Source: GWA1-39-11 sp964640435 (GTDB lineage Bacteria > Patescibacteriota > Microgenomatia > Levybacterales > GWA1-39-11). Taken from it: DNA of 28,103 nt. The stretch is taken from NCBI GenBank assembly GCA_964640435.1, contig CAZXFJ010000009.1:1-28103 (forward strand). The letters run 5' to 3'. A model generated the notes under the pieces. That model ran no database searches and was not told the DNA's origin. It saw only the letters and a list, made by a program, of their open reading frames with translations. The translations under genes were made by a program, and so were the position numbers. Shown here in pieces: positions 1 to 7,685 of the stretch. Within the stretch, counting starts at the first letter, position 1; every line of letters starts with the position of its first letter.

Positions 1-822
1 CTTCCAAATAATGACGGGTTAATAAACAGAATGGGTTTTCCTGGTGATGGATCTGATGAAGCTCAAGCTCGTTTAGAAGCGGATAAAAGTAGAAGAAATT
101 ACTCTCTGGTGGTAAATATTGCTGCTAGTCGTCCAAGCTTTGATCGAAATACCCAAATTGAGGATTATGTAGAAGTCGCAAAACAATTACGTGGCTATGG
201 AGATGGTCATGAGATTAACGTAAGTAGTCCAAATACACCAGGGGTTCGTGGGCTTCAAGAACCGGAAGTTTTTTCCGATCTTGCACAAGCTTTGAAACCT
301 GCATATAGAGTTAATTTTCTTAATAGCTATCTCAACTCTCCACCATATATGTATAAGTTTGGTCCAGACCTCCCAATGGATCAGTTATTAAAAAATATTC
401 AAACAGCCAAAGACAATGGTGCTAGAGGAGTAAGTCTTGGAAATACTGTGACGGGAGACGATGTGCGACATAGACTGTCTTATGATGTTTATAAAGATGA
501 AGCGGGTGGTATTTCTGGCCAACCATTGAAGGAAAAAGCTCTTGAAAGATCTCATCAGGTATATTTGAAAATGGGAGAAGAAATAGATATTACATTAATT
601 GGAGGAATTCAAAACGCTGAAGATGTTTGGAGGGCATTAACATATGGAGGAGCAAAAGCTGTGGATGTGTATTCAGCCTTTGTAAGACCTACAACTTCAA
701 CACCTAATTTTACGTATTATATTCTTCGCGATCTTCATCGTGCAATGAAAGCTGAAGGAATAGGAAATATGTCTCAATTTAAAGATCTTCGAGGAAAAGC
801 TGTTCCCTTCCCTAAAATCTAG
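1..822 (+). CDS. pyrD: Dihydroorotate dehydrogenase, class 2-like (5' end outside window)
   Basis: Oxidises dihydroorotate to orotate in pyrimidine synthesis, using FMN. The frame is open from base 1, and the residues before the first ATG (position 31) already belong to the family: INRMGFPGDG matches the class 2 motif NRMGF. The ATG at 31 is therefore internal and the gene is cut by the window edge. Downstream are NVSSPNTPGVRGLQ, which carries the catalytic-loop serine of class 2 enzymes, KFGPDL (the usual K-x-x-PD strand), GNTV, GGISGQPL and LIGGIQNAEDVWRALTYGG, the FMN phosphate region. These last motifs are more divergent than usual: the common IPIIGVGGI reads ITLIGGI. It ends with TAG, 65 nt before the next gene, which has its own promoter. 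A divergent FMN-barrel paralogue is possible, but the motif order favours PyrD. Confidence 0.88.
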   Translation, partial: LPNNDGLINRMGFPGDGSDEAQARLEADKSRRNYSLVVNIAASRPSFDRNTQIEDYVEVAKQLRGYGDGHEINVSSPNTPGVRGLQEPEVFSDLAQALKPAYRVNFLNSYLNSPPYMYKFGPDLPMDQLLKNIQTAKDNGARGVSLGNTVTGDDVRHRLSYDVYKDEAGGISGQPLKEKALERSHQVYLKMGEEIDITLIGGIQNAEDVWRALTYGGAKAVDVYSAFVRPTTSTPNFTYYILRDLHRAMKAEGIGNMSQFKDLRGKAVPFPKI

Positions 823-846
823 TCTCTTTTTTATTCAAATTACCCC

Positions 847-855
847 TGTTATAAT
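847..855 (+). promoter_or_regulatory. Extended -10 (TGtTATAAT) for the first class A PBP gene
   Basis: TGT followed by a perfect TATAAT at 850-855. The predicted start of transcription is near 862, giving a U-rich leader of about 26 nt before ATG 888. This is one of the few units in the window with a real leader. No Shine-Dalgarno is visible in it, and an in-frame TAG at 882 rules out a longer protein. Confidence 0.6.
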
Positions 856-887
856 CAAACTCAATTCTGCCTCTTTTTTGTTAGTTT

Positions 888-3266
888 ATGCGCATCATTT
901 CTGCTCTATTATCATTCGTGGCAAACGCGATAATCGCGCTTGGAGATGCTGTCATTTTTGTAGTAACTCTCCCCTTAAGAATAGTAAAGCCAGTTATTCA
1001 AAAAGTTAAAATATCAAAAAGACTTAGCGGAACATTCAATATTAAAAGACCAACTCCGAAGATTCGTGCTCCTAGAATAAAAACCCCAAGTATAAAAGTT
1101 AAAGCGCCTCATGTGAAAGTGCCCTCTGTCAAAGTGAAGTTACCTAATCTGTCATTTCTTCTGTTTCCTTTTGCGTTATTAGGTAGGGTTTTGTGGGCAA
1201 TTGTAAAGTTTCCTGCAAAGCTTTTTAGACGAGATCATAGGCCAATTAAAATTACCAAAAGAAAACCTCAATTTAAAAATGGTTATTATTATCGACCAGG
1301 ATTTTTCTACAAGCTTAAGTTTGTATTCGTAGGTTTTATTTTCTCGTTTATCTTTTTGTTCCTCCCTCTCGTTTCTTTTCTCTTTGTTTCAGATCTTCCA
1401 GATCCATCCAATTTATCTGTTAACTATATTCCAAAAACTACAAAGATATATGACAGAAACGATACACTTTTGTATGAGATATATGCAAATCAAAATAGAA
1501 CTATCGTAAAGCTTGAAGAAGTTCCAAAAACACTTCGCCAGGCAACAATTGCTATTGAAGATCGAGATTTCTATTCTCACCCAGGATTTGATCTTAGGGG
1601 GATAATTCGTGCTGCTGTTACGAATATTCAGAGGCGGGGTTTTCAGGGGGGATCAACTATTACTCAGCAGCTCATCAAGTCAGCTTTTCTAACTCCAGAC
1701 CCAACAATCATTCGTAAAATCAAAGAAGTAGCACTCGCCTTCTGGGCAGAGCGTGTATACACAAAAGACCAAATTCTTGCTCTGTATCTTAACTATGTTC
1801 CGTATGGAGGAACTGCATGGGGAGCGCAAGCAGCAAGCAACATATATTTCGGTAAAAATGTTTCAGATCTAGATTTGGCTGAGAGCGCTTTTCTTGCTGG
1901 TCTTCCTCAGTCTCCCTCCACATATTCGCCTTTCTTTAACGCAGGAGATGCTTGGAAAGTTAGACAGAAAGAAGTTTTGGATGCAATGCTTAAGCAGGGA
2001 TATATAAATCGCAAAGAGAGAGACGCGGCATTTAAAGAAGAGCTCACCTTTAAAAACCCAGATGTTCCACTACGTGCCCCACACTTTGTTATGTACGTTC
2101 GCAACTGGTTAATTGAAAAGTATGGGATAAGTGAGGTTGAGCGTGGTGGTTTGGTAGTTAAAACAACACTTGACCTTCCAACTCAGGAAGAGGCGCAAAA
2201 AATAGTAACAGATGAAGTTGAGGCAGATTCATACTTAAACATTGGTAATGGAGCAGCGCTTGTAACCACTCCATCAACGGGAGACATAATTGCAATGGTA
2301 GGATCACGAAACTACTTTGATAACGAGCGAGATGGAAATGTTAATCTCACGACTTCTCTTCGCCAACCTGGATCATCTATTAAGCTAATCACATACGCTC
2401 TTGCTCTTTCAAAAGGATATACAGAAGCGACAATTCTAGATGACACTCCTCTAACGATTCCTGGTGTCAATGGAAGTCCTTCATACACTCCAGTAAATTA
2501 TGATGGAGCATTCCATGGTAGGATTCCGTTAAGAACTGCTTTTGCAAATTCATTCAATCTTCCACCGGTAAGGCTTGCTCAGAAGTTTGGCCCTGCAACA
2601 GTTAAAGACTTTGGTGAGAAAATGGGAATTGCTTCATGGCGTGGTGTAAATAATTATGGAGTATCAATTACTCTTGGTGGTGTTGATACAAGAATGACAG
2701 AACTTGCAACCGCATATGGATCAGTTGCCAACGGTGGAAGGAAGGTAAATCTTGACCCAATACTCTCAATAAAGGATTCAAATGGACGAGTTGTATATAA
2801 GAAGACACCAGTTGGAGTTGAGGTTTTAAGTCCTGGAGTAGCATTTATAATTTCTGATATTTTGGCTGATAATAATGCAAGAAGTATTGAGTTTGGTTTA
2901 AATACGCCACTCAAAATTGATGGATCAAAAGTTTCTGTTAAAACAGGAACAACAGACAATAAGCGAGACAACTGGACTGTCGGATATACGCCAGATGTAT
3001 TAGTTGCAACTTGGGTTGGAAACAATGATAACTCTCCTATGAATCCTGCTTTGGCTTCAGGTATTACAGGCGCCGCACCAATTTGGCACAACTTAATGGT
3101 AATGATGATTGGAAAAGTTGGTACACCATCAGCTGCAATCGTCCCAGATGATGTTGTTAAGAAGTATTGTGTTGGTATGCAGAGATATTTTGTTGCAGGA
3201 ACTCAAAATACTGTTAATTGTGGAGCATCATTTGGTACTCCGACTCCTTCTCCTCAAGTGCAGTAA
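888..3266 (+). CDS. Class A penicillin-binding protein (GT51 glycosyltransferase + transpeptidase) with basic repeat N-terminus
   Basis: Bifunctional peptidoglycan synthase that polymerises lipid II and cross-links stem peptides at the outer face of the membrane. The 792-aa protein has a hydrophobic stretch at about 4-33, a basic Pro/Lys/Val repeat at about 54-88, a second hydrophobic stretch at about 88-110 and the expected anchor at about 144-168. The GT51 domain follows, with IAIEDRDFYSHPG (catalytic Glu224), GGSTITQQL and the second glutamate near 280. The transpeptidase has S496-S-I-K499, S555-F-N557 and K685-T-G, so both activities look intact. Family members usually have one anchor and a short cytoplasmic tail; the roughly 140-residue N-terminal extension is odd. 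A paralogue at 9422-11608 lacks it. pgk follows 26 nt downstream with its own -10. Confidence 0.95.
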   Translation: MRIISALLSFVANAIIALGDAVIFVVTLPLRIVKPVIQKVKISKRLSGTFNIKRPTPKIRAPRIKTPSIKVKAPHVKVPSVKVKLPNLSFLLFPFALLGRVLWAIVKFPAKLFRRDHRPIKITKRKPQFKNGYYYRPGFFYKLKFVFVGFIFSFIFLFLPLVSFLFVSDLPDPSNLSVNYIPKTTKIYDRNDTLLYEIYANQNRTIVKLEEVPKTLRQATIAIEDRDFYSHPGFDLRGIIRAAVTNIQRRGFQGGSTITQQLIKSAFLTPDPTIIRKIKEVALAFWAERVYTKDQILALYLNYVPYGGTAWGAQAASNIYFGKNVSDLDLAESAFLAGLPQSPSTYSPFFNAGDAWKVRQKEVLDAMLKQGYINRKERDAAFKEELTFKNPDVPLRAPHFVMYVRNWLIEKYGISEVERGGLVVKTTLDLPTQEEAQKIVTDEVEADSYLNIGNGAALVTTPSTGDIIAMVGSRNYFDNERDGNVNLTTSLRQPGSSIKLITYALALSKGYTEATILDDTPLTIPGVNGSPSYTPVNYDGAFHGRIPLRTAFANSFNLPPVRLAQKFGPATVKDFGEKMGIASWRGVNNYGVSITLGGVDTRMTELATAYGSVANGGRKVNLDPILSIKDSNGRVVYKKTPVGVEVLSPGVAFIISDILADNNARSIEFGLNTPLKIDGSKVSVKTGTTDNKRDNWTVGYTPDVLVATWVGNNDNSPMNPALASGITGAAPIWHNLMVMMIGKVGTPSAAIVPDDVVKKYCVGMQRYFVAGTQNTVNCGASFGTPTPSPQVQ

Positions 3267-3280
3267 AAGCATACATAAGC

Positions 3281-3286
3281 TATACT
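3281..3286 (+). promoter_or_regulatory. -10 box (TATACT) 6 nt before pgk ATG
   Basis: TATACT ends exactly 6 nt before ATG 3293, which puts the predicted transcription start on the A of the start codon. No Shine-Dalgarno is present. No good -35 is seen at 17 nt. The spacing matches at least six other genes in the window. Confidence 0.55.
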
Positions 3287-3292
3287 GTTATT

Positions 3293-4339
3293 ATGGCCCT
3301 ACGTACTATTAATTCTCTTCATACGCTTCATGGAAAGACTGTAGTACTTCGAATAGATACAGATGTAGATATAAAAGATGGAAAAATACTTGATGATACG
3401 AGACTTGAGTCAGCGATTCCTACTATCAAACTATTGTTAAAAAAAGGCGCTGATATAAATATTATAGGGCATTTAGGAAGGCCTGAGACTCCTGATGATA
3501 AAGAGTTTACTTTAAAGCCTGTAGCAAATTGGTTTGCGCATAAACTTAATGGAAAAATAAAACCTATAGAAATAGGAAGACTTAAGGGTTGGACTGTAGC
3601 TCGTGGGGTAAACTTAATTGAAAATATAAGATACTTTAAGGAGGAGGAAGAGAATGATCGTGAATTTTCTCGTGAACTTGCTCTTCTAGGAGATGTATAT
3701 GTAAATGATGCTTTTGCAGTGGCACACAGAGATCATGCAAGTATTGTCGGGATTAAAAAATATCTACCCTCTTATGCTGGTCTTCACTTAGAAAAAGAAA
3801 TTAAAGAATTATCAGGGATTTTACACAATCCAAAAAGACCTTTGGCAGTTCTAATTGGTGGAGCAAAAATTGAGACAAAGCTGCCAATGGTTGAAAAAAT
3901 GCACCACATTGCTGACTATGTGCTTGTCGGTGGAGAGATTGCGGAACAAGATAAGGTAATCATAAAAGTTCAACATGAAAGAGTAACGGGGCAAAAGTCA
4001 GCAGTTGTTGTTAGTGAATCAAACGAAGATGGAACAGACATAGATCAAAAATCTATTGAAAACTTCTGTCAGATACTCGGTCTTGCGAGCACAATTGTTT
4101 GGAATGGACCAGTTGGAATAACGGGACATGGAGAAAAAACAGAAAAAGGAACACATGCGCTTGCTGAGTTTATCGCGTCATCTAAAGCATATAAGGTGGT
4201 AGGTGGCGGAGATACAATATCTTACTTAAGAAGGATTAATGTTTTGGATAAGTTTGATTTTGTTTCGACTGGAGGAGGCGCGATGCTCGAGTTCTTAGCC
4301 GGGAAAAAGCTTCCAGGAATCGAGGCTCTTGAGTCTTAG
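3293..4339 (+). CDS. pgk: Phosphoglycerate kinase, shortened
   Basis: Transfers phosphate from 1,3-bisphosphoglycerate to ADP in lower glycolysis. Start ATG 3293 is chosen because the protein then begins MALRTINSLHTLHGKTVVLRI, as PGKs do. An open frame back to 3218 would overlap the PBP gene and contains this gene's -10. Visible motifs: GHLGRP, ENIRYFKEEEE, VNDAFAVAHRDHAS, LIGGAKIETKL, VWNGPVGI, GGGDT (304-308) and STGGGA. At about 348 aa it is roughly 40-50 residues shorter than usual PGKs. The loss lies after LVGGEIAEQ, where the nucleotide-domain segment ending in the usual DIGP-type motif is replaced by a shorter stretch reading GTDID. The substrate motif RxDxN reads RIDTD, so the asparagine is an aspartate. 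Catalytic glycine loops are kept, so an active enzyme is likely. Confidence 0.93.
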   Translation: MALRTINSLHTLHGKTVVLRIDTDVDIKDGKILDDTRLESAIPTIKLLLKKGADINIIGHLGRPETPDDKEFTLKPVANWFAHKLNGKIKPIEIGRLKGWTVARGVNLIENIRYFKEEEENDREFSRELALLGDVYVNDAFAVAHRDHASIVGIKKYLPSYAGLHLEKEIKELSGILHNPKRPLAVLIGGAKIETKLPMVEKMHHIADYVLVGGEIAEQDKVIIKVQHERVTGQKSAVVVSESNEDGTDIDQKSIENFCQILGLASTIVWNGPVGITGHGEKTEKGTHALAEFIASSKAYKVVGGGDTISYLRRINVLDKFDFVSTGGGAMLEFLAGKKLPGIEALES

Positions 4340-4508
4340 CTTGCTCATTTCTTGCTTGTAAAAATTCTAGATTAATATTTTCAGGTACGGCTGATGAGCG
4401 CGTTCTTCTACTTGTCTGGCTCCAGCGAAGTGTGGAGTTTGTAAATTCTGTTCCAGTGGCGTTAAATCTACCTTCAAGCTTATATTTATCACTTATTTTT
4501 CTTTCCAT
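4236..4508 (-). CDS. Small basic protein of unknown function, overlapping the 3' end of pgk
   Basis: I do not recognise this 90-aa reading frame. It fills the gap between gmk and pgk, starts 39 nt after the gmk stop, and has a perfect TATAAT at 4523-4518, 9 nt before its ATG, as other genes here do. Its last 103 nt run antisense to the end of pgk, whose reading is secure. The protein is rich in Arg, Ser, Asn and Gln, with no membrane segment. rpoZ often follows gmk in bacteria, but the omega-subunit sequence pattern is not visible. It may be a real lineage-specific gene, or a promoter driving a transcript antisense to pgk. The coding claim is moderate at best. Confidence 0.4.
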   Translation of the reverse strand: MERKISDKYKLEGRFNATGTEFTNSTLRWSQTSRRTRSSAVPENINLEFLQARNEQAKTQEPRFLEAFSRLRTRASRLLQSKQNQTYPKH

Positions 4509-4517
4509 GAAGTGATT

Positions 4518-4523
4518 ATTATA
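4518..4523 (-). promoter_or_regulatory. -10 box (TATAAT) for the small unknown ORF
   Basis: Perfect TATAAT on the minus strand, 9 nt before ATG 4508; predicted start near 4511. It lies between gmk and the ORF, so the ORF can be transcribed independently of gmk. Confidence 0.45.
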
Positions 4524-4546
4524 GACAAATAAGAAGATTTGTAAAG

Positions 4547-5170
4547 CTATTTAATAACTTCGAGGCGCTTTGATTCTATAAGTCCCTTTATTTTTTCAAC
4601 TGTTGCTTCAAGTTGGCCATTCTCGTTATCAACTAAATAGTCACAGTCATCATATTGTTCCATTTCCCAAGCAACAAGTGGCGCATTCCAGCGATGAAGA
4701 TCATCTCCGTTATCAGACTTTTTAACTCTCTCCTCAAGAGTTGCAATGTCTTTGGTGGTAATAAAGACAAAAAGGGACCTGTTTGTCATTTGTCTTACCT
4801 TTTCTTTTATATTCTTAACACCTTTTGTTTCTATTTTTAATATTACATCCGCTCCGCTGTTGATCGCTTTTTCTATTTCATCTCTCTGTGTTCCATATAG
4901 GTTACCTCTGAATTCTACCCATTCAAAAAATGCATGGTCTGCAATTCTTTTTTCAAATTCTGCTCTATCTACAAAGTGATATGGATTACCTTCTGATTCA
5001 CCAGCGCGTTTTGGACGAGTTGTTGTAGTTACTATTCTTGCAACGTTGGGTAAAGCTTTTTGAACAAGTGGAAGGACTGTATCTTTTCCCGCACCAGAAG
5101 GACCTGTTAAGACTAAAAATACACTACGTTTTTCCTGATCGAGGATTTCTTCTTGAATAGTTCTCTTCAC
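4547..5170 (-). CDS. gmk: Guanylate kinase
   Basis: Phosphorylates GMP to GDP with ATP. From the chosen GTG at 5170 the protein is 207 aa, within the family range. It has the P-loop GPSGAGKDT (about 23-31), the GMP-binding block TTTRPKRAGESEGNPYHFV, FFEWVEFRGNLYGT, and the lid-core segment ADVILKIETKGVKNIKEK. The frame also allows a TTG at 5179, but that codon overlaps the last bases of a perfect extended -10 (TGcTATAAT, 5187-5179). Initiation there would need transcription from further upstream. GTG 5170 lies 8 nt after the -10, at the predicted transcript start. The gene follows gap with about 19 nt between them. Confidence 0.93.
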   Translation of the reverse strand: MKRTIQEEILDQEKRSVFLVLTGPSGAGKDTVLPLVQKALPNVARIVTTTTRPKRAGESEGNPYHFVDRAEFEKRIADHAFFEWVEFRGNLYGTQRDEIEKAINSGADVILKIETKGVKNIKEKVRQMTNRSLFVFITTKDIATLEERVKKSDNGDDLHRWNAPLVAWEMEQYDDCDYLVDNENGQLEATVEKIKGLIESKRLEVIK

Positions 5171-5178
5171 TACGGTCA

Positions 5179-5187
5179 ATTATAGCA
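5179..5187 (-). promoter_or_regulatory. Extended -10 (TGcTATAAT) for gmk
   Basis: Perfect TATAAT preceded by TGc on the minus strand, between the gap stop and the gmk start. The predicted transcript start (about 5172-5170) coincides with GTG 5170. This is the feature that decides the gmk start. Confidence 0.65.
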
Positions 5188-5189
5188 AA

Positions 5190-6320
5190 TTATTGTATTA
5201 ATGGTGGTTGTGGGCCTTCAGGAGCTGGTGCGGGATTTTGAGCATTTGTAACTTGGCGCCCAAGAATAACAGTTTCTTCAACGAGTCTATTTGAGTATCC
5301 GAATTCATTATCATACCAGGCAATAACTTTAACCATATTTCCTCCAACAACTTGTGTGAGTGATAGGTCAACGATAGATGAATGGTAGTTGCCAATAATA
5401 TCTGATGAAACAATTGGGTCTCGTGTTACTTGCAAGATTCCGTCAAATTTTGGATCATCTGCAGCTGCAATGAGCGCATTATTTACTTCCTCCACTGTTG
5501 TTTCTTTTTTAAGCAGGAAAGTAAAGTCAGATAGAGACCCTGTCGCAACTGGAACTCTTACTGCAAGACCATCAAATATGCCCGCAAGGCTTGGAATTGC
5601 TTTTGCTGTAGCTTTTGCCGCACCAGTTGACGTTGGAATAATATTTTGCGCTGCTGCTCTTGCACGTCTGTAGTCTTTGTGTCCTCCATCTTGAAGGTTT
5701 TGGTCAGAAGTATATGCATGAATTGTTGTCATCATTGCTTTTTCTATTCCAAAAGTGTTTTCCATTATGTGCGCAACTGGTGTTATACAATTTGTTGTAC
5801 AAGATGCGTTGCTTACGACTGTTTCCATTTTGCCGGATCCATCTTGTGGGAGATTAACTCCTAATACGTAAGTTGATCCGCTTGCTTCATCTTTATATGG
5901 AGCAGAAAGAATAGAAGCTTTAGCTCCTGCAGTTATATGTTTTTGAAGTCCCTCTTCAGTTGTAAAAGCACCCGTTGATTCAATAACAACATCAATAGCA
6001 AGATCTTTCCAGGGAAGTTTTTCTGGTTCTCGGCCAGAAAAAACAGGTATTTCTTTTCCATTAACAACAATTGCTCCAATACATGGTGTTTCTGATTGAA
6101 AAGGCAAAGTTACTTCTTCTGCTTTTTTAACTGAAATTGTTACGTCAGGAAGTTGTCCGTATACAGTATCGTATTTGAGAAGGTACATCCAGCCTGTTAT
6201 ATCAGTTGAAGAACCTGCGTTAATTGCTGCAACTTCAATGCTGTCTGAGTGAGAGAGGATTATGACACGATGAGCTACCCTACCTATTCTCCCATATCCG
6301 TTAATTGCAACTCTTACCAT
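5190..6320 (-). CDS. gap: Glyceraldehyde-3-phosphate dehydrogenase (phosphorylating)
   Basis: Oxidises glyceraldehyde 3-phosphate to 1,3-bisphosphoglycerate, the substrate of the PGK encoded nearby. The 376-aa protein starts with the Rossmann motif INGYGRIGR and has the catalytic SNASCTTNC (Cys174), the partner histidine in TTIHAYT (His201), the DGGHKDYRRARAAAQNIIPTS block and WYDNEFGYSNR. Two departures stand out. The usual VAIND, whose Asp selects NAD, reads AAINAGSS, with alanine at that position as in NADP-using GapB types. There is also a C-terminal Pro/Ala-rich tail after the normal end (about 20 residues), plus small insertions that make it longer than the common 330-340 aa. It is divergent from rpmH, and its predicted transcript starts on the A of ATG. 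Confidence 0.96.
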   Translation of the reverse strand: MVRVAINGYGRIGRVAHRVIILSHSDSIEVAAINAGSSTDITGWMYLLKYDTVYGQLPDVTISVKKAEEVTLPFQSETPCIGAIVVNGKEIPVFSGREPEKLPWKDLAIDVVIESTGAFTTEEGLQKHITAGAKASILSAPYKDEASGSTYVLGVNLPQDGSGKMETVVSNASCTTNCITPVAHIMENTFGIEKAMMTTIHAYTSDQNLQDGGHKDYRRARAAAQNIIPTSTGAAKATAKAIPSLAGIFDGLAVRVPVATGSLSDFTFLLKKETTVEEVNNALIAAADDPKFDGILQVTRDPIVSSDIIGNYHSSIVDLSLTQVVGGNMVKVIAWYDNEFGYSNRLVEETVILGRQVTNAQNPAPAPEGPQPPLIQ

Positions 6321-6326
6321 ATATAT

Positions 6327-6355
6327 AGAATAGCGAAAAATGCTTATCGAATCAA
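6327..6355 (-). promoter_or_regulatory. Sigma70-type promoter of gap, leaderless
   Basis: Minus strand: -35 TTGATT (6355-6350), 17-nt spacer, -10 TATTCT (6332-6327), then exactly 6 nt to ATG 6320. The predicted start is the A of the start codon. Confidence 0.65.
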
Positions 6356-6382
6356 GGGCACTCAGGCTAATTACTCTTCGTA

Positions 6383-6411
6383 TTGTGCTTGCGAGCCTTT
6401 TTTGGTAAAAT
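6383..6411 (+). promoter_or_regulatory. Sigma70-type promoter of the rpmH operon
   Basis: -35 TTGTGC (6383-6388), 17-nt spacer ending in TGg, -10 TAAAAT (6406-6411), then 8 nt to ATG 6420. It is divergent from the gap promoter, with the two -35 boxes about 27 nt apart. Confidence 0.6.
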
Positions 6412-6419
6412 TGGATTCT

Positions 6420-6551
6420 ATGCCAGAGTTATTAAAGAAAAATTCAAAGACAAAGCACCGAAGAAAACACGGATTTTTGGGTCGTGTTAAGACTCATACA
6501 GGAAAATTAGTTATAAAACGCAGACGGGCAAAAGGCCGAAAGCGAGTATAA
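6420..6551 (+). CDS. rpmH: 50S ribosomal protein bL34
   Basis: Very basic 43-aa protein of the large ribosomal subunit. KHGFLGRVKTHTGKLVIKRR and the final RRRAKGRKRV match the L34 signature (usually HGFLxRMxTxxGRxVLxxRRxKGRxxL). Its N-terminus (MPELLKKNSKTKHRR) differs from the usual MKRTYQPS start. The open frame continues upstream, but that part carries the gap/rpmH promoters and is not L34-like; ATG 6420 lies at the predicted transcript start. Its stop overlaps the rnpA start by one base (TAATG). Confidence 0.95.
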   Translation: MPELLKKNSKTKHRRKHGFLGRVKTHTGKLVIKRRRAKGRKRV

Positions 6552-6856
6552 TGCTAGCACGTTCCAATCGTTTCTCTTTTAAAAACAAACTACCAAAAAA
6601 TACTTTAAATTCCCAATCTTTTAATATTCGTTACGAAAAAAATGATGAGGAATTAAAGATCGCTGTAGTTGTAAGCAAGAAAGTTGATTCTAAAGCTGTT
6701 GCTCGAAACAGAATTAAGAGAAAAATAATTGCAATTCTTGCTGATAAAGTAAAACAGGATTCAAACCTGAGCCTTGTTTTTTACGTTAAAAAAGGAATTG
6801 ATGAGCAAATGCTTGAAGACGAAATAGAAAGTGCGTTAAAAAAGATAAATGGATAG
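6551..6856 (+). CDS. rnpA: Ribonuclease P protein component
   Basis: Protein cofactor of RNase P, which removes tRNA 5' leaders. The 101-aa protein has the early NRFSFKNK segment, the central beta strand LKIAVVVSKKV and the diagnostic RNR-type helix AVARNRIKRKI (about 49-59). It sits in the classic order rpmH-rnpA-yidC-jag. Translational coupling is likely: its ATG overlaps the rpmH stop and its stop lies inside the yidC start region. Some tRNAs here have predicted leaders of only a few nucleotides, so RNase P has little to remove from them. Confidence 0.93.
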   Translation: MLARSNRFSFKNKLPKNTLNSQSFNIRYEKNDEELKIAVVVSKKVDSKAVARNRIKRKIIAILADKVKQDSNLSLVFYVKKGIDEQMLEDEIESALKKING

Positions 6857-7685
6857 TTTTTTAAATATATTCAACATAATTTTGGTCAACCCTATGATCA
6901 ATCTTATGGTAGCCTTCTACCAGATTTTTCATTTTATAGGTATTCCCTACGCTTTTGGTTTCTCAATTATTGCCTTAACATGTTTTATTAGAGTTTTACT
7001 TCTTCCTTTTACTTCAGCTCAAATTAAATCTGCTCACAAAATGCAAAAAATTGCGCCTCATTTGTCTCGTGTTCGTGAGCTTCACAAGGGTGACAACAAG
7101 CGTCAACAGGAAGAGATTATGAAGCTATATAAAGAACATGATGTGAATCCCGCAGCAGGTTGTTTACCTCTAATTATCCAATTCCCTATTATCTGGAGTC
7201 TTTATCATGTTTTAACTCTTGCGGTTAATACTTCAAAGGCACAGGATTTGGCAAAAATTAATGATGTTTTGTATTTTGGTTATTTAAAGCTTAATGTAAT
7301 TTGGAACACAACTTTTTTTGGTCTACCACTTGGGCAAACACCATCAAAAATGCTAGCAGTAGCACCTCTTATCATTCTTGTACCTGTGATAACGGGTATA
7401 CTTCAGTTCATCCTTTCAAAAATGATGATGCCCGAAGAATCTTTGGTTCCAGCAACAACAGATAAGAAAAAAGAAGATGACTTCCAAGCAGCTTTCCAAA
7501 AGCAGTCTCTATTCATCTTCCCTGTTATGATTGGATTCTTCTCATTCTCTCTTCCACTTGGCCTCTCACTGTACTGGAATACGTTCACTCTTTTTGGTAT
7601 AATTCAGCAATATCTTTTGCTTGGTCCAGGATCTGCAGCACCAATGCTAAGAAAGGTTAAATTACATGGAAGAAATAAAAAATAA
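6849..7685 (+). CDS. yidC: Membrane protein insertase YidC/Oxa1
   Basis: Inserts and folds membrane proteins in the cytoplasmic membrane. The 278-aa protein is the short, Gram-positive/Oxa1-type form without a large periplasmic domain. First segment about 35-55 with the conserved groove arginine (CFIRVLLLPF, Arg48), a charged cytoplasmic hairpin (KMQKIAPHLSRVRELHKGD), then AAGCLPLIIQFPIIWSLYHVL and two further membrane pairs (about 167-190 and 219-260). The tail is short and basic. It overlaps rnpA by 8 nt and jag by 20 nt. The small yidD gene often found between rnpA and yidC is absent. Confidence 0.96.
   Translation: MDSFLNIFNIILVNPMINLMVAFYQIFHFIGIPYAFGFSIIALTCFIRVLLLPFTSAQIKSAHKMQKIAPHLSRVRELHKGDNKRQQEEIMKLYKEHDVNPAAGCLPLIIQFPIIWSLYHVLTLAVNTSKAQDLAKINDVLYFGYLKLNVIWNTTFFGLPLGQTPSKMLAVAPLIILVPVITGILQFILSKMMMPEESLVPATTDKKKEDDFQAAFQKQSLFIFPVMIGFFSFSLPLGLSLYWNTFTLFGIIQQYLLLGPGSAAPMLRKVKLHGRNKK

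Noticed and set aside
2654..3091. 145-codon antisense frame inside the first PBP gene
   Set aside because: It lies entirely opposite conserved transpeptidase motifs, with no promoter of the local type.
3109..3312. Second-frame ORF across the PBP/pgk junction
   Set aside because: A shadow of the PBP gene in another frame, low complexity, no start signal.
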